Origin: Streptomyces sioyaensis
GTDB lineage: Bacteria > Actinomycetota > Actinomycetes > Streptomycetales > Streptomycetaceae
Reading direction: 5' to 3'
Assembly (NCBI RefSeq): GCF_004122735.1
Contig: NZ_SDIF01000011.1
Coordinates: 1-64,000, forward strand
Length of the DNA: 64,000 nucleotides
Part shown: positions 17,968 through 29,140 of the stretch, in pieces
How the letters are laid out: each line of letters starts with the position of its first letter
Numbering within the stretch: the first letter of the stretch is position 1
Translations under genes and position numbers: made by a program
Notes under the pieces: generated by a model
The model's database searches: none
What the model was told of the DNA's origin: nothing
The model's input: only the letters and a program-made list of their open reading frames with translations

Positions 17968-19476
17968 CTAGTACGAGAAGGCCATCGGCCGGTCGGCGTC
18001 CGTGCTGTCGCCGCCGATCCTGGTGGGCGGATTGAGGTCGGAGTCGGTGAGCTCCTGCGGGCCTGCCTTGACGTACTTCACCAGCAGCTTGACCTCGACC
18101 ACGGCGAGGATCGCGTAGAGCGTGGTGAAGACGATCATCGAGGTGAGCACCTCGCCCTGCGAGACGCCGGGGGACACCGCGTCCGAGGTGCGCAGCACGC
18201 CGTAGACGACCCAGGGCTGGCGGCCCATCTCGGTGAATATCCAGCCCCACGAGTTCGCGATCAGCGGGAAGCCGAGGGTGACGAAGGCGAGCGACCAGTA
18301 CGCCCTGCTCAGCCGGGCACCGAGCACCTTGTTCTTGGTGAGCGCGAGATGGGGTGGTTCCTCGTCCCCCGTCCTCAGTCCCGGCGCGAGCCAGAACTTC
18401 CTACGGGTGAGCCAGAGGCCGGCCAGCCCGATGGCGAACGACGACATCCCGAAGCCGATCATCCAGCGGAAGCCCCAGTAGGCGACCGGGATGTTGGGCC
18501 GGTAGTCACCGGGCCCGAACTTCTGCTGCTCGGACTTGTTGACGTCGTTGATGCCGGGGACCGGCGAGGTGAAGTCGCTGTGCGCGAGGAAGGAGAGCAG
18601 ACCCGGGATCTCGATGGCGACGTCGTTGTGCCCCTTTTCGACATCTCCGTAGGCGAAGACCGAGAACGGCGCCGGCTCCTCCTTGTCCCACAGCGCCTCG
18701 GCGGCGGCCATCTTCATCGGCTGCTGCTGGAACATGACCTTGCCGAGCGAGTCACCGCTGATCGCGGTGAGGACGCCGGCGATGACCAGGGTGACCAGCC
18801 CGAGCCGCAGCGAGGTGCGCATGACCTTGATGTGCTTCTTGCGCATCAGATGGAAGGCGGCGATGCCGACCATGAACGCGGCGCCGGTCAGGAAGGCCGC
18901 GGTCAGCGTGTGGAAGGCCACGACCAGGGTGGTGTCCTGGGTCAGCACCTTCCAGAAGTCGGTCAGCTCGGCGCGGCCGGTGGTGGCGTTGTACTTGTAG
19001 CCGACCGGGTGCTGCATCCAGGAGTTCGCCGCCAGGATGAAGTACGCCGACAGGATCGTGCCGATCGAGACCATCCACATGCAGAAGCAGTGGATCTTCT
19101 TCGGCAGCTTGTCCCAGCCGAAGATCCACAGACCGATGAATGTGGACTCGAAGAAGAAGGCGATCAGTGCCTCGAGGGCCAGCGGGGCACCGAAGACGTC
19201 CCCGACGAACCGCGAGTAGTCGGACCAGTTCATCCCGAACTGGAATTCCTGGACGATGCCGGTGACCACACCCATCGCGATGTTGATCAGAAACAGCTTG
19301 CCCCAGAACTTCGTGGCCTTGAGGTACTGCTGCTTCCCCGTGCGTACCCATGCGGTCTCCAGTCCGGCCACCAGAGCGGCGAGGGAGATCGTCAGGGGGA
19401 CGAACAGGAAGTGGTAGACGGTCGTGATGCCGAATTGCCATCGCGCCAGAGTCTCCGGCGCCAGCGCCAGTTCCAC
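17968..19476 (-). CDS. cydA: cytochrome bd oxidase subunit I
   Basis: A 502-residue haem-binding subunit of cytochrome bd, which oxidises menaquinol and reduces O2 with high affinity. It shows the N-terminal ligand His22 (TTVYHFLFVP), the conserved EFQFGMNW segment, a GRQPW motif in the C-terminal third, and about nine transmembrane helices. The periplasmic Q-loop is of the short type. The GTG start is supported by AAGGAGG (complement of 19484-19490) a few bases upstream. First gene of the cydA-cydB-cydDC operon, with a perfect Rex operator about 80-95 bp upstream, so it should be derepressed at high NADH/NAD+ (oxygen limitation). Confidence 0.97.
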   Translation of the reverse strand: MELALAPETLARWQFGITTVYHFLFVPLTISLAALVAGLETAWVRTGKQQYLKATKFWGKLFLINIAMGVVTGIVQEFQFGMNWSDYSRFVGDVFGAPLALEALIAFFFESTFIGLWIFGWDKLPKKIHCFCMWMVSIGTILSAYFILAANSWMQHPVGYKYNATTGRAELTDFWKVLTQDTTLVVAFHTLTAAFLTGAAFMVGIAAFHLMRKKHIKVMRTSLRLGLVTLVIAGVLTAISGDSLGKVMFQQQPMKMAAAEALWDKEEPAPFSVFAYGDVEKGHNDVAIEIPGLLSFLAHSDFTSPVPGINDVNKSEQQKFGPGDYRPNIPVAYWGFRWMIGFGMSSFAIGLAGLWLTRRKFWLAPGLRTGDEEPPHLALTKNKVLGARLSRAYWSLAFVTLGFPLIANSWGWIFTEMGRQPWVVYGVLRTSDAVSPGVSQGEVLTSMIVFTTLYAILAVVEVKLLVKYVKAGPQELTDSDLNPPTRIGGDSTDADRPMAFSY

Positions 19477-19555
19477 GCCGCTTCCTCCTTACGTCGCCGT
19501 TGCACAGCACGAGTGCCCTTTTTGCACCAGATAAAGCGGCACATAAAGGCGCGCT

Positions 19556-19571
19556 TGTGAACGCGTTCACA
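19556..19571. promoter_or_regulatory. Rex operator (ROP) of cydABDC
   Basis: TGTGAACGCGTTCACA, a perfect 16-bp palindrome matching the Rex consensus TGTGAAC-N2-GTTCACA. On the minus strand a GATAAT -10 candidate (complement of 19581-19586) lies just upstream, putting the operator at about +3 to +18, a position suited to repression. Rex, an NADH/NAD+ sensor, is known to control cydABCD in Streptomyces coelicolor. Confidence 0.92.
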
Positions 19572-19619
19572 TTCACAAGCATTATCTCCTACCGGTCTTC
19601 CGCCTTACCTATGGGGGGT

Positions 19620-19637
19620 GCGTGACCGCGGTCACGC
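19620..19637. promoter_or_regulatory. 18-bp palindrome resembling a Crp site
   Basis: GCGTGACCGCGGTCACGC is a perfect palindrome containing GTG-N6-GTCAC, which fits the actinobacterial Crp/GlxR consensus GTG-N6-GNCAC. It lies about 45 bp upstream of the presumed cydA -10, a typical activator position. Crp binding is an inference. Confidence 0.55.
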
Positions 19638-19670
19638 CCGAATCCATGGTGCGCCGGGCAGAAAAATTCC

Positions 19671-19705
19671 GAGGCCGCGGGTCCAGGGAAGGGACCCACG
19701 GCCTC
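19671..19705 (-). terminator. rho-independent terminator of the HisC-type gene
   Basis: A 14-bp stem with one G-T pair (arms 19671-19684 and 19692-19705) around a 7-base loop. On the minus strand it is followed by GGAATTTTTC, a T-run. It lies 20 bp downstream of the aminotransferase stop codon and separates it from the cydA control region. Confidence 0.85.
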
Positions 19706-19725
19706 GGAGGAGGTCGTACGACGCC

Positions 19726-20805
19726 TCAGAGCGCCTTGCGGAACTCCTCCGCGGCCTGGAGGAACAGATCCATCGCCGGGCTCTCGCCGATCGTCACCCG
19801 CACACCCTCCCCGGGGAACGGCCGGACCACCACGCCGGCCCGCTCACAGGCCGCCGCAAAGTCGGTCGTCCGGTCGCCCAGCCGCAGCCAGACGAAATTG
19901 GCCTGCGTCTCGGGAACCGTCCAGCCCTGCCCGAGCAGCCCCTCCACCACCCGCGCCCGTTCGGCCACCAGCGCGTCCACCCGCTCCAGCAGCGCCGCCT
20001 CGCTGCGCAGCGAGGCCACCGCCGCCTCCTGCGCGAGCTGGCTCACACCGAACGGCACCGCCGTCTTGCGCAGCGCGGCGGCCACCGGCTCGTGCGCCAC
20101 CGCGAAGCCGACCCGCAGCCCCGCCAGGCCGTACGCCTTGGAGAAGGTGCGCAGCACACACACATTGGGGCGGTCCCGGTAGAGGTCGAGCCCGTTCGGC
20201 ACCTCGGCATCGCGCACGAATTCGCAGTAGGCCTCGTCCAGCACCACCAGCACGTCGTCCGGCACCCGGTCCAGGAAGGACTCCAGCTCCGCACGGCGTA
20301 CGACGGTGCCGGTGGGATTGTTGGGGTTGCAGACGAAGATCAGCCGGGTCCGGTCGGTGATCGCCGCGAGCATGGCCTCCAGGTCGTGCACCTCATCGGA
20401 GTCCAGCGGGACCTGCACGGACGTGGCGCCGGAGACCTGGGTGACGATCGGGTACGCCTCGAACGACCGCCAGGCGTAGATCACTTCATCGCCGGGCCCG
20501 GCCGTCGACTGGATCAGCTGCTGGGCCACGCCCACCGAACCGGTGCCGGTCGCCAGATGCTCCACCGGCACCGAGAACCGCTCGGACAGCTCCGCCATCA
20601 GGCCCGTGCAGGCCATGTCGGGGTAGCGGTTGAAGGAACCGGCGGCGGTCACCGCGCTCTCCAGGACACCCGGCAGCGGCGGATAGGGGTTCTCGTTGGA
20701 GGACAGCTTGTAGGTGACGGGGCCGCCGGTCGCCGCCGGCCGGCCCGGCTTGTAGGTGGGGATGCCGTCCAGCGCAGTACGCAGCTTGGGGGTCTTCTCG
20801 CTCAC
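19726..20805 (-). CDS. hisC: histidinol-phosphate/aromatic aminotransferase
   Basis: A 359-residue class I/II PLP aminotransferase. It has the N-terminal [11 protein letters not shown] motif, the NPNNPTG substrate/PLP loop, DEAYCEF, and the Schiff-base lysine in [17 protein letters not shown] 20805 is chosen for its strong GAGGAGG sequence; upstream codons are not family-like. The family converts histidinol phosphate and 2-oxoglutarate to imidazole-acetol phosphate and glutamate, but many copies act on phenylalanine or tyrosine. It stands alone here, and Streptomyces carries another hisC in its his operon, so an aromatic aminotransferase (pat-like) role is quite possible. Confidence 0.88.
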   Translation of the reverse strand: MSEKTPKLRTALDGIPTYKPGRPAATGGPVTYKLSSNENPYPPLPGVLESAVTAAGSFNRYPDMACTGLMAELSERFSVPVEHLATGTGSVGVAQQLIQSTAGPGDEVIYAWRSFEAYPIVTQVSGATSVQVPLDSDEVHDLEAMLAAITDRTRLIFVCNPNNPTGTVVRRAELESFLDRVPDDVLVVLDEAYCEFVRDAEVPNGLDLYRDRPNVCVLRTFSKAYGLAGLRVGFAVAHEPVAAALRKTAVPFGVSQLAQEAAVASLRSEAALLERVDALVAERARVVEGLLGQGWTVPETQANFVWLRLGDRTTDFAAACERAGVVVRPFPGEGVRVTIGESPAMDLFLQAAEEFRKAL

Positions 20806-21208
20806 CGCAGGTCCTCCTCGACCGTCCGCTCGTCTCCAATACTGCACACCTTATGAGGATTGACCCGTTCGGCGGCAGCCCCGACGCTGCCGGAGCGCAC
20901 CGCGCGCCCCTGGCACCCTCACCCGGACGGCCCCGCGCAACGCCGTCGAAGGGCGCTGCCCGATCCGGTGCGCGCCGGTGGCTCGCGCCGTGGCGCGCGT
21001 CCCCCGTCAAGGTGACTTGAGGCCACTCCGAGACCTGAACCGACCGAGAGGTAAAGCCGCCGCATCTCCCCCGGAATAACTGCTTCCCTCACCAACTACC
21101 TGCGAATTAAGGCTACTTGGCGGCTTTCCGCCATGCAGAAACGTGTCTTTCCGAAGCCGTCACCCAACCCCCGTGAAGGGCTCTCATGAGCCCTACTATC
21201 GGCTCGCC
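20806..21208. other. 403-bp divergent spacer between hisC and the lacI-type gene
   Basis: No credible gene. The right half is AT-richer than its surroundings. It contains AAAGCCGCC (21053-21061) with its inverted copy GGCGGCTTT (21119-21127), a small hairpin GGCGG-CTTT-CCGCC (21119-21132), and the LacI-type promoter region. The minus-strand hisC ribosome-binding site is at its left edge. Confidence 0.6.
21177..21199 (+). promoter_or_regulatory. -10 with inverted repeat before the LacI-type gene
   Basis: AGGGCTC-TCAT-GAGCCCT (21177-21194) is a perfect inverted repeat that abuts a TACTAT -10 hexamer (21194-21199), 9 bp before the ATG. The gene lacks a Shine-Dalgarno sequence, so a leaderless transcript is likely, and the repeat could be an autoregulatory operator. 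Confidence 0.5.
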
Positions 21209-22309
21209 ATGACAGCAGCAGGGAAGCACCAGGTGAGCCGGTCAACCGGTCGCCGGCTGGGGCGTGCGGGCATCCGGGACGTGGCCGCCGCAGCCGGTGT
21301 GTCGATCACGACTGTCTCCGACGCGCTCAACGGCAAGGGCCGGCTTCCGGATGCCACCCGTAGCCATGTCCGCGAGGTGGCCGACCGGCTGGGCTACCGC
21401 CCGTCCGCAGCCGCCCGCACCCTCCGTACCGGCAAGTCGGGCCTCCTCGGCCTGACCGTGACCACGTACGGGGATGAACCTTTCACCTTCACCGAATTCG
21501 CGTACTTCGCCGAGATGGCCAGAGCCGCCACCTCCGCGGCCCTGGCCCGCGGCTATGCGCTGGTCATCCTCCCCGCGACCTCCCGCCACGACGTGTGGTC
21601 CAACGTCGCCCTGGACGGCACCGTCGTCATCGACCCCGCCGACGGCGACCCCGTCGTCACCGAGCTCGTCCGGCACGGCATCCCCGTCGTCTCCGACGGC
21701 CGGCCCGGCGGCGCGCTGCCGGTCACCGGCTGGGTCGACAACGATCACGAGGCAGCCGTCCTCGGTCTCCTCGACCACCTCGCCGACGCCGGCGCCCGCC
21801 GCATCGGGCTGCTCACCGGCAACACCACCGACACCTACACACGACTGTCGACCACCGCCTATCTGCACTGGTGCGAGCGGGTCGGCCAGGACCCGGTGTA
21901 CGAGTCCTACCCGGCACACGACCCGTGCGCGGGGGCAGTCGCCGCCGACCGGCTGCTGGCCCGCCCGGACCGCCCGGACGCGGTGTACGGGCTCTTCGAC
22001 CCCAACGGCACGGACCTGCTCGCCGCTGCCCGGCGCTACGGGCTGCGGGTGCCGGAGGACCTGCTGCTGGTGTGCTGCAGCGAGTCCACTCTCTACGCCG
22101 CCACCGAACCGCCCGTCACCACGCTGTCCCTCAAGCCGCGCCGTATCGGCACCGCCGTCGTCCAGATCCTCATCGACGCCATCGAGGGGCTCGACACCGG
22201 CCGGCCCATCGAACAGGTCATACCGACCGACCTGATCATCCGGGCCTCGTCCCAGCGACGCTCTCCCCGAACGACCGTCAGTCCACCACGGGCACCCACC
22301 GGCGACTGA
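21209..22309 (+). CDS. LacI family transcriptional regulator
   Basis: A 366-residue regulator. The helix-turn-helix is at about residues 20-65 (GIRDVAAAAGVSITTVSDALNG, RLP...RSHVREVADRLGYRP hinge), followed by a periplasmic-binding-protein-like effector domain (about 75-345). The ATG at 21209 follows a -10 motif at 9 bp; the upstream in-frame start at 21143 would add a non-homologous N-terminus. No sugar-utilisation genes are nearby, so the ligand and targets cannot be inferred from context. The next gene starts 224 bp downstream with its own TATGAT (22450-22455). Confidence 0.88.
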   Translation: MTAAGKHQVSRSTGRRLGRAGIRDVAAAAGVSITTVSDALNGKGRLPDATRSHVREVADRLGYRPSAAARTLRTGKSGLLGLTVTTYGDEPFTFTEFAYFAEMARAATSAALARGYALVILPATSRHDVWSNVALDGTVVIDPADGDPVVTELVRHGIPVVSDGRPGGALPVTGWVDNDHEAAVLGLLDHLADAGARRIGLLTGNTTDTYTRLSTTAYLHWCERVGQDPVYESYPAHDPCAGAVAADRLLARPDRPDAVYGLFDPNGTDLLAAARRYGLRVPEDLLLVCCSESTLYAATEPPVTTLSLKPRRIGTAVVQILIDAIEGLDTGRPIEQVIPTDLIIRASSQRRSPRTTVSPPRAPTGD

Positions 22310-22533
22310 CCTTGATCGCACATACGGAGGACCGAACGCTCCCTTGCGCACGGAAAAAACAGGGCGATCCCGGGATAAATCATCCGCGAACGCCGGGCTC
22401 CGGCGGATTGACCACCCCCGGGTGCGTCACAACCCGCTACCGGCATTCCTATGATGGGCGCACGACACCGCGGACCGCCGTCGACCAGGCAAAGGTCCGA
22501 GAGGTGCACGGCGGCGCGACGGTGGAGGGGTCG

Positions 22534-23688
22534 ATGACTCAGGGGGCCAGTCAGGGACCCATGGTGTGGACCATGGCGGGAGAAACTCCGGCGTCTGTAC
22601 CGCCGCCCGGAGTGCCCTCCGGCATGTCCGCAGGGTCCCCCGTGCCGCCGGCCGGCCCTCCGCTCCATCTGCCCGCCGGCTCCCCGGCCGCGCCGCCTGC
22701 CGCGCCCCCCGTGGTGCCGCCCGCCGCCCCGCCGGCCGACATGCCCGAGGAGTACACGCCGACCGCGCGTGACCTGCCCATCATCGAGCCCGGCCGGACC
22801 GAGACCCTGATCGACCGCCCGGCCGTCGTCCCGGTGCCCGAACCGGCCCCGGACCCCGACGCGCCCGACGGCTTGGGCCCGTTGTACGTCGTCGGCGATG
22901 TGCACGGCTACTACGACGAGTTGCGCGAGGCGCTCGCCGCCGAGGGCCTGATCGACGCCGACGGCAGCTGGGCGGCCGGCAACGCCCGGCTCTGGTTCCT
23001 CGGCGACTTCACCGACCGCGGCCCGGACGGCATCGGCGTCATCGACCTCGTCATGCAGCTCTCCGCCGAGGCCGCGGCCGCCGGCGGCTACTGCAAGGCT
23101 CTGATGGGCAACCACGAACTGCTGCTGCTGGGCGCCAAGCGGTTCGGCGACACCCCCGTCCAGTCAGGTGCCGGCACCGCCTCCTTCCAGGCCGCCTGGC
23201 TCCTCAACGGCGGCCAGAAGACCGACATGGACCGCCTGGAGGACCACCACCTCCAGTGGATGGCCCGGCTGGACGCCGTGATGGAGGAGGACGGGCATCT
23301 GCTCGTGCACTCCGACACCACCGCCTACCTGGATTACGGCGACTCCATCGAGGCCGTCAACGACACCGTGCACGACGTGCTCACCCGCAGCGAGGCGGAC
23401 GAAGTCTGGGATCTGTTCCGCAAGTTCACCAAGCGCTTCGCCTTCCGCGACGAGTCCGGCTCCCAGGCCGTGCGGGAACTCCTCGACGCGTACGGCGGCG
23501 ACCGCGTCGTCCACGGCCACAGCCCGATCCCGTATCTGCTGGGCGAGGTCGGCGCGGAGGACGGCGAGAGCGAGAGTGTCGCGGTCGACGGTCCGCATGT
23601 CTACGCCGACGGTCTGGCCATCGCCATGGACGGCGGTATCACGATGGCCGGGAAGCTGCTGGTCGTTCAACTTCCTTTGGCCGGCTGA
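22534..23688 (+). CDS. PPP-type metallophosphoesterase/protein phosphatase
   Basis: A 384-residue protein with a Pro/Ala-rich N-terminal region (about 1-115) and a calcineurin-like phosphatase domain. The di-metal motifs are in order: GDVHG (about residue 128), GDFTDRG (variant of GDxVDRG), GNHE, then VHSD and VHGHSP histidines. This is the signature of PPP serine/threonine phosphatases or ApaH-like enzymes. ATG 22534 has GGAGGGG just upstream; GTG 22504 and ATG 22561 are alternatives. The nearby membrane protein with Ser/Thr-Pro-rich tail could be a partner, but this is speculative. Confidence 0.87.
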   Translation: MTQGASQGPMVWTMAGETPASVPPPGVPSGMSAGSPVPPAGPPLHLPAGSPAAPPAAPPVVPPAAPPADMPEEYTPTARDLPIIEPGRTETLIDRPAVVPVPEPAPDPDAPDGLGPLYVVGDVHGYYDELREALAAEGLIDADGSWAAGNARLWFLGDFTDRGPDGIGVIDLVMQLSAEAAAAGGYCKALMGNHELLLLGAKRFGDTPVQSGAGTASFQAAWLLNGGQKTDMDRLEDHHLQWMARLDAVMEEDGHLLVHSDTTAYLDYGDSIEAVNDTVHDVLTRSEADEVWDLFRKFTKRFAFRDESGSQAVRELLDAYGGDRVVHGHSPIPYLLGEVGAEDGESESVAVDGPHVYADGLAIAMDGGITMAGKLLVVQLPLAG

Positions 23689-23917
23689 GCGTTATCGGGT
23701 CAGCCGGACACGGGGCGGGAGGCCGGAGGCCAGGAGGGAAGCGGGTGACGACACGGGCGGAAACCGGTCGCGGCATTACTCAAATTCCGCAAACTCTCTG
23801 TCACGCCGCGCCGGAGTCGCTCTACCATCGGTCTATCCGTAGCAGGCTCTCCTCCGTTTCCGCCCACTACCCGGCCCACGCCGGCCGTACGGCCCTACGG
23901 AGCATCGGGGGATCCAT

Positions 23918-24802
23918 ATGAACAGCGCTCCGCACCTGCTGAACGAGGACCGCGCGGAATTTGCGCGCATCCTCGATGAGGCGCTGCGTACCGCCGAATA
24001 CCGCCCGGGCGACCTCACCGGCGCCGCGGGAAAACAGCTCAGCACCGAGCAGTTGCGCGCGATGGCGCTCAGCGCCACCACCGCCATCGCCGCCTGCGCG
24101 ACGGCCGAATATCAGCGCTATGTGCAGCTCCGCGCCGAGGTGCGCGCGCCGGCGCGTGCGCCGTCCGTGGCTACTACGGACGGCACGGAGCCGACCGGGG
24201 CCGCTGACGCGAGTGCGGGACCGGCCACCGCCGCCGCGATGGACGAGGCCGAAACCACCGGCGCCGGGCTGACCGCCATGATCGCCGTGCTCGCCCCGGT
24301 CCTCGCAGGCATCGCCGCCGTCCTCTTCCTCCTCATCGGATATGTGCTGAGCGCCATCAGCCCCGACAAGTCCCTGGCCCGGCCGCTGATCAGCGTCGGC
24401 TGGATCTTCGCGGCGCTGACCGCCGCGGGCACCCTCGTCGCGATGGGCGGTCTGCTCGTCACCGCGCTGCGCAACGGCTCGACCGCCCAGACCGCCGGAG
24501 CCGATGACGTGGGCGAGGCGCTGCAGCTGGCCCGCGAGGCCTGGCGCAGCGCCCTCCTGGAGCGTGGGCTGCTGCCGTTTCTCCGAGAGGCCCTCGCCGA
24601 CCCCGCGGCCACGCCCGACGACGACCCCACCCGCTACGTCCCCCGCCGCAGCACCTCTCCCGAGAGCCGTATTCCGACCCTCGGCTACACCCGCCCCGAG
24701 TTCACCAGCCCCGACAGCGGCTCCTCCGGCTCCCGTCCGCGCTACTCCAGCCCGGACTTCACCAGCCCGGAATACGGCGGGCCGGACCACCAGCCGGAGT
24801 AG
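23918..24802 (+). CDS. membrane protein with Ser/Thr-Pro repeat tail
   Basis: A 294-residue protein of unrecognised family. The N-terminal 70 residues are helical and soluble. An Ala/Thr-rich linker (about 80-110) leads to two transmembrane helices (about 120-146 and 160-187), then a helical segment, then a C-terminal 60-residue low-complexity tail with FTSPD, YSSPD and FTSPE repeats. The repeated TSP/SSP motifs resemble phosphorylation sites of bacterial Ser/Thr kinases (inference). It follows the PPP-type phosphatase by 229 bp on the same strand and is convergent with thiC, separated by a strong terminator. Confidence 0.75.
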   Translation: MNSAPHLLNEDRAEFARILDEALRTAEYRPGDLTGAAGKQLSTEQLRAMALSATTAIAACATAEYQRYVQLRAEVRAPARAPSVATTDGTEPTGAADASAGPATAAAMDEAETTGAGLTAMIAVLAPVLAGIAAVLFLLIGYVLSAISPDKSLARPLISVGWIFAALTAAGTLVAMGGLLVTALRNGSTAQTAGADDVGEALQLAREAWRSALLERGLLPFLREALADPAATPDDDPTRYVPRRSTSPESRIPTLGYTRPEFTSPDSGSSGSRPRYSSPDFTSPEYGGPDHQPE

Positions 24803-24953
24803 GGCCGCGCCGGGATTGCCGCGCACCGGAACAGACCGTGCCGGGGCAGGCCGTGCCGATACGGGCATCGGTGCGGCGTACGTCCCGTCCCGACACCGGG
24901 GGCCATCGACGTCGGAACCACCCCTGGCAGGAATCCCCGGCAGGAATGCCGAA

Positions 24954-25000
24954 GCGCTGTCCGGGCGGGAAAACAGGAGGTTTTCCCGCCCGGACAGCGC
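24954..25000. terminator. bidirectional terminator between the membrane protein gene and thiC
   Basis: A perfect 21-bp stem (24954-24974 with 24980-25000) around a 5-base loop, with AAAAC/GTTTT at the top. It lies 17 bp from the thiC stop and serves both convergent genes. Confidence 0.9.
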
Positions 25001-25016
25001 GAACGGCAAGGCCGGG

Positions 25017-26945
<1,929 letters not shown>

Positions 26946-27023
26946 ATTGCAAAGGTGGCACCACGGTAGCGGCCGGTCCGCCGCGGTGAACAGGGGGCCC
27001 GGACTTCTTGCGATGATCGGGCG

Positions 27024-28436
27024 GTGCCTCCTCACGAGTCCCACCGCCACTCCGCCCCGCACTCCCATGGTCATGGCCACGGTCCTGCGGCGCCCGTCTC
27101 CCGGCATCTGCGCAAGGTCATCGCGGCGGTGCTGATCCCCTTCGCCGCCGCTGTGGCCGTCGGTCTGCTCGTGCTCTGGCCCGGCGGTGCACCGCCCCAC
27201 AAACCGTCCGGTGTCGGCTTCGACCAGCCCACCGAGCGGGCGAGAGTGACCGAAGTGGCGGAGGTGAACTGCGCGGACGTCCATGCCGAGCAGCAACCCC
27301 AGCCGCCGTCGCCGGGCGGGCAACCACCGACCGGGGGAGCGGACAAGGGCAAGCCCTGTCAGCAGGCGACGATCGAGGTCACCACGGGGGAGAACGCCGG
27401 GCGCACCTTCAAGACGGTGGTCACGCCGGACGCCCTGCGCCACTACACCACCGGCCAGGACGTGGTGGTGGCGTACTCCCCCAAGGCACCGAAGGAACTG
27501 CAGTACGCGGTCAGCGATGTCGACCGGTCGCTCCCGATGTGGGTGCTGGCGGCGATCTTTGCCCTCGCGGTGGTGCTCGTCGGCCGGCTGCGCGGCGTCC
27601 TCGCGCTGGTGGCGCTGGCGGCCAGCTTCGTGGTCCTGACGCTGTTCATCCTCCCGGCGATCTTGCAGGGTTCGAACCCGCTGGTGGTGGCGGTGGTCGG
27701 GGGCAGCGCGATCATGCTGATCGCGCTGTACCTGTGCCATGGGCTGACGGCTCGCACGTCGGTGGCCGTGCTCGGGACCCTGGCGTCACTGCTGTTGATC
27801 GGGCTGCTCGGGTCGGTGTTCATCAACTGGGCGCTGCTGACCGGCAATACGGACGACACCACCGGACTGGTACACGGCCTCTTCCCGGACATCGAGATCC
27901 GCGGTCTGCTGCTGGCGGGGATCATCATCGGATCGCTCGGTGTGCTCGACGACGTGACCGTGACGCAGACCGCCGCGGTCTGGGAGCTCAAGGAGGCGGA
28001 CCCGTCGGCCGGCTGGCGCAAGCTGTACGGCGCCGCGATGCGGATCGGCCGGGATCACATCGCGTCCGTCGTCAACACCCTCGTGCTGGCTTACGCGGGC
28101 GCTGCACTGCCGTTGCTTTTGCTGTTCTCGATCGCACAGAGCAGCGTCGGCACGGTCGCCACGAGCGAAGTGGTCGCGGAGGAGATCGTCCGCACGCTGG
28201 TGGGCAGCATCGGGCTGGTCGCCGCGGTACCGCTGACGACGCTGCTGGCGGCGCTGGTCGTCTCCGCGGACCGCAGGGAGCCGGGCCTGGCCGAGGTCGC
28301 CGACATGTCGGCAGAGGGAGAAGGCTCGGGAGTCGGTACGCACACCGGGGAGCCGATTGCCGCCGGAGGGCTGGCGGACGCGATGGCCGGCCCGAAGCGG
28401 CGGCGCGGGGGACACGGCAGACGACGCAAGCGGTGA
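27024..28436 (+). CDS. YibE/F family membrane protein
   Basis: A 470-residue integral membrane protein of the YibE/F family (function unknown). A His-rich N-terminus (residues 1-22, His/Ser/Gly) precedes one helix (about 33-52), an extracytoplasmic region (about 60-165), then roughly seven hydrophobic helices, including the family-typical RGVLALVALAASF and GVLDDVTVTQ motifs. A basic C-terminal tail ends the protein. The GTG at 27024 is the only start ahead of the His-rich segment. It is divergent from thiC. The histidine-rich start might bind metal (inference). Confidence 0.87.
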   Translation: MPPHESHRHSAPHSHGHGHGPAAPVSRHLRKVIAAVLIPFAAAVAVGLLVLWPGGAPPHKPSGVGFDQPTERARVTEVAEVNCADVHAEQQPQPPSPGGQPPTGGADKGKPCQQATIEVTTGENAGRTFKTVVTPDALRHYTTGQDVVVAYSPKAPKELQYAVSDVDRSLPMWVLAAIFALAVVLVGRLRGVLALVALAASFVVLTLFILPAILQGSNPLVVAVVGGSAIMLIALYLCHGLTARTSVAVLGTLASLLLIGLLGSVFINWALLTGNTDDTTGLVHGLFPDIEIRGLLLAGIIIGSLGVLDDVTVTQTAAVWELKEADPSAGWRKLYGAAMRIGRDHIASVVNTLVLAYAGAALPLLLLFSIAQSSVGTVATSEVVAEEIVRTLVGSIGLVAAVPLTTLLAALVVSADRREPGLAEVADMSAEGEGSGVGTHTGEPIAAGGLADAMAGPKRRRGGHGRRRKR

Positions 28437-28613
28437 GGGTGACCGCAGGCGGGAGGGGTGCGCGGCCCAGGCGGGGAGGGGCGGACGGGTACGCGGGATG
28501 ACCTACGTACCCGCTATGACCCCGGCTTGGACGGTCGGTGCGGGGGCGGAGTTGCGGGAGGACGCCGGGGCGGAGTCGGGGCTGGGCGCGCGGGCGGGGT
28601 CGGCCGGCCGAGC

Positions 28614-29036
28614 TCAGCCGGCCGGGGCCTCGGTGAGGATCCGGTCCAGTACGGCCTCCAGGGTGTCGCAGACCTCTTCCTTGCCGAGCGGTACGAGCCG
28701 GTCCGTACGGTCCAGGAAAGCCACCAGTGGTGCCGCGCTCACCCGGAACAGCGCACGCTCGGAGCCGACTTGAAGGCTGATGAAGACGTCGCTGAGGTGC
28801 TCGGGGGAGGCCGGCTCGATACGCACATCGCCCTCACCGGACGGTCGGCTCAGCCCGTCGAGCAGCAACTCCCGGCCGAACGCCCAGGTCACGGGGGCAT
28901 CGCCGGGCAGATCGAAGGTGAGGCGGACGGCGAAGGGATCGGCGCTGGCGAAGTCCAGCTCCACCGGAATCCGGAACGCAAGCTCATCCGAGACGACGAA
29001 GCTCATGATCACTTCTGCCTGAACTGTGTCGGTCAT
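28614..29036 (-). CDS. ssgA: SsgA-like sporulation/cell-division regulator
   Basis: A 140-residue SALP-family protein, restricted to morphologically complex actinomycetes, controlling septum placement and sporulation. Characteristic segments are VTWAFGRELLLDGL (about 49-62) and APLVAFLDRTDRLVPLG (about 102-118). The ATG at 29036 aligns with the SsgB N-terminus; an internal ATG at 29006 gives 130 residues. The IclR gene immediately upstream on the same strand is the ssgR arrangement, which identifies this SALP as ssgA. SsgR is known to activate ssgA. Confidence 0.93.
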   Translation of the reverse strand: MTDTVQAEVIMSFVVSDELAFRIPVELDFASADPFAVRLTFDLPGDAPVTWAFGRELLLDGLSRPSGEGDVRIEPASPEHLSDVFISLQVGSERALFRVSAAPLVAFLDRTDRLVPLGKEEVCDTLEAVLDRILTEAPAG

Positions 29037-29140
29037 CAACCACTGCCCCGCACTTGATCGGAGATGGCCGGGAAACATCCCCCGTAGCCCTATTGGCGCC
29101 ATCGTCTGCCAGGTGCCAGCAGATCACAAGGAGTGAGTTT

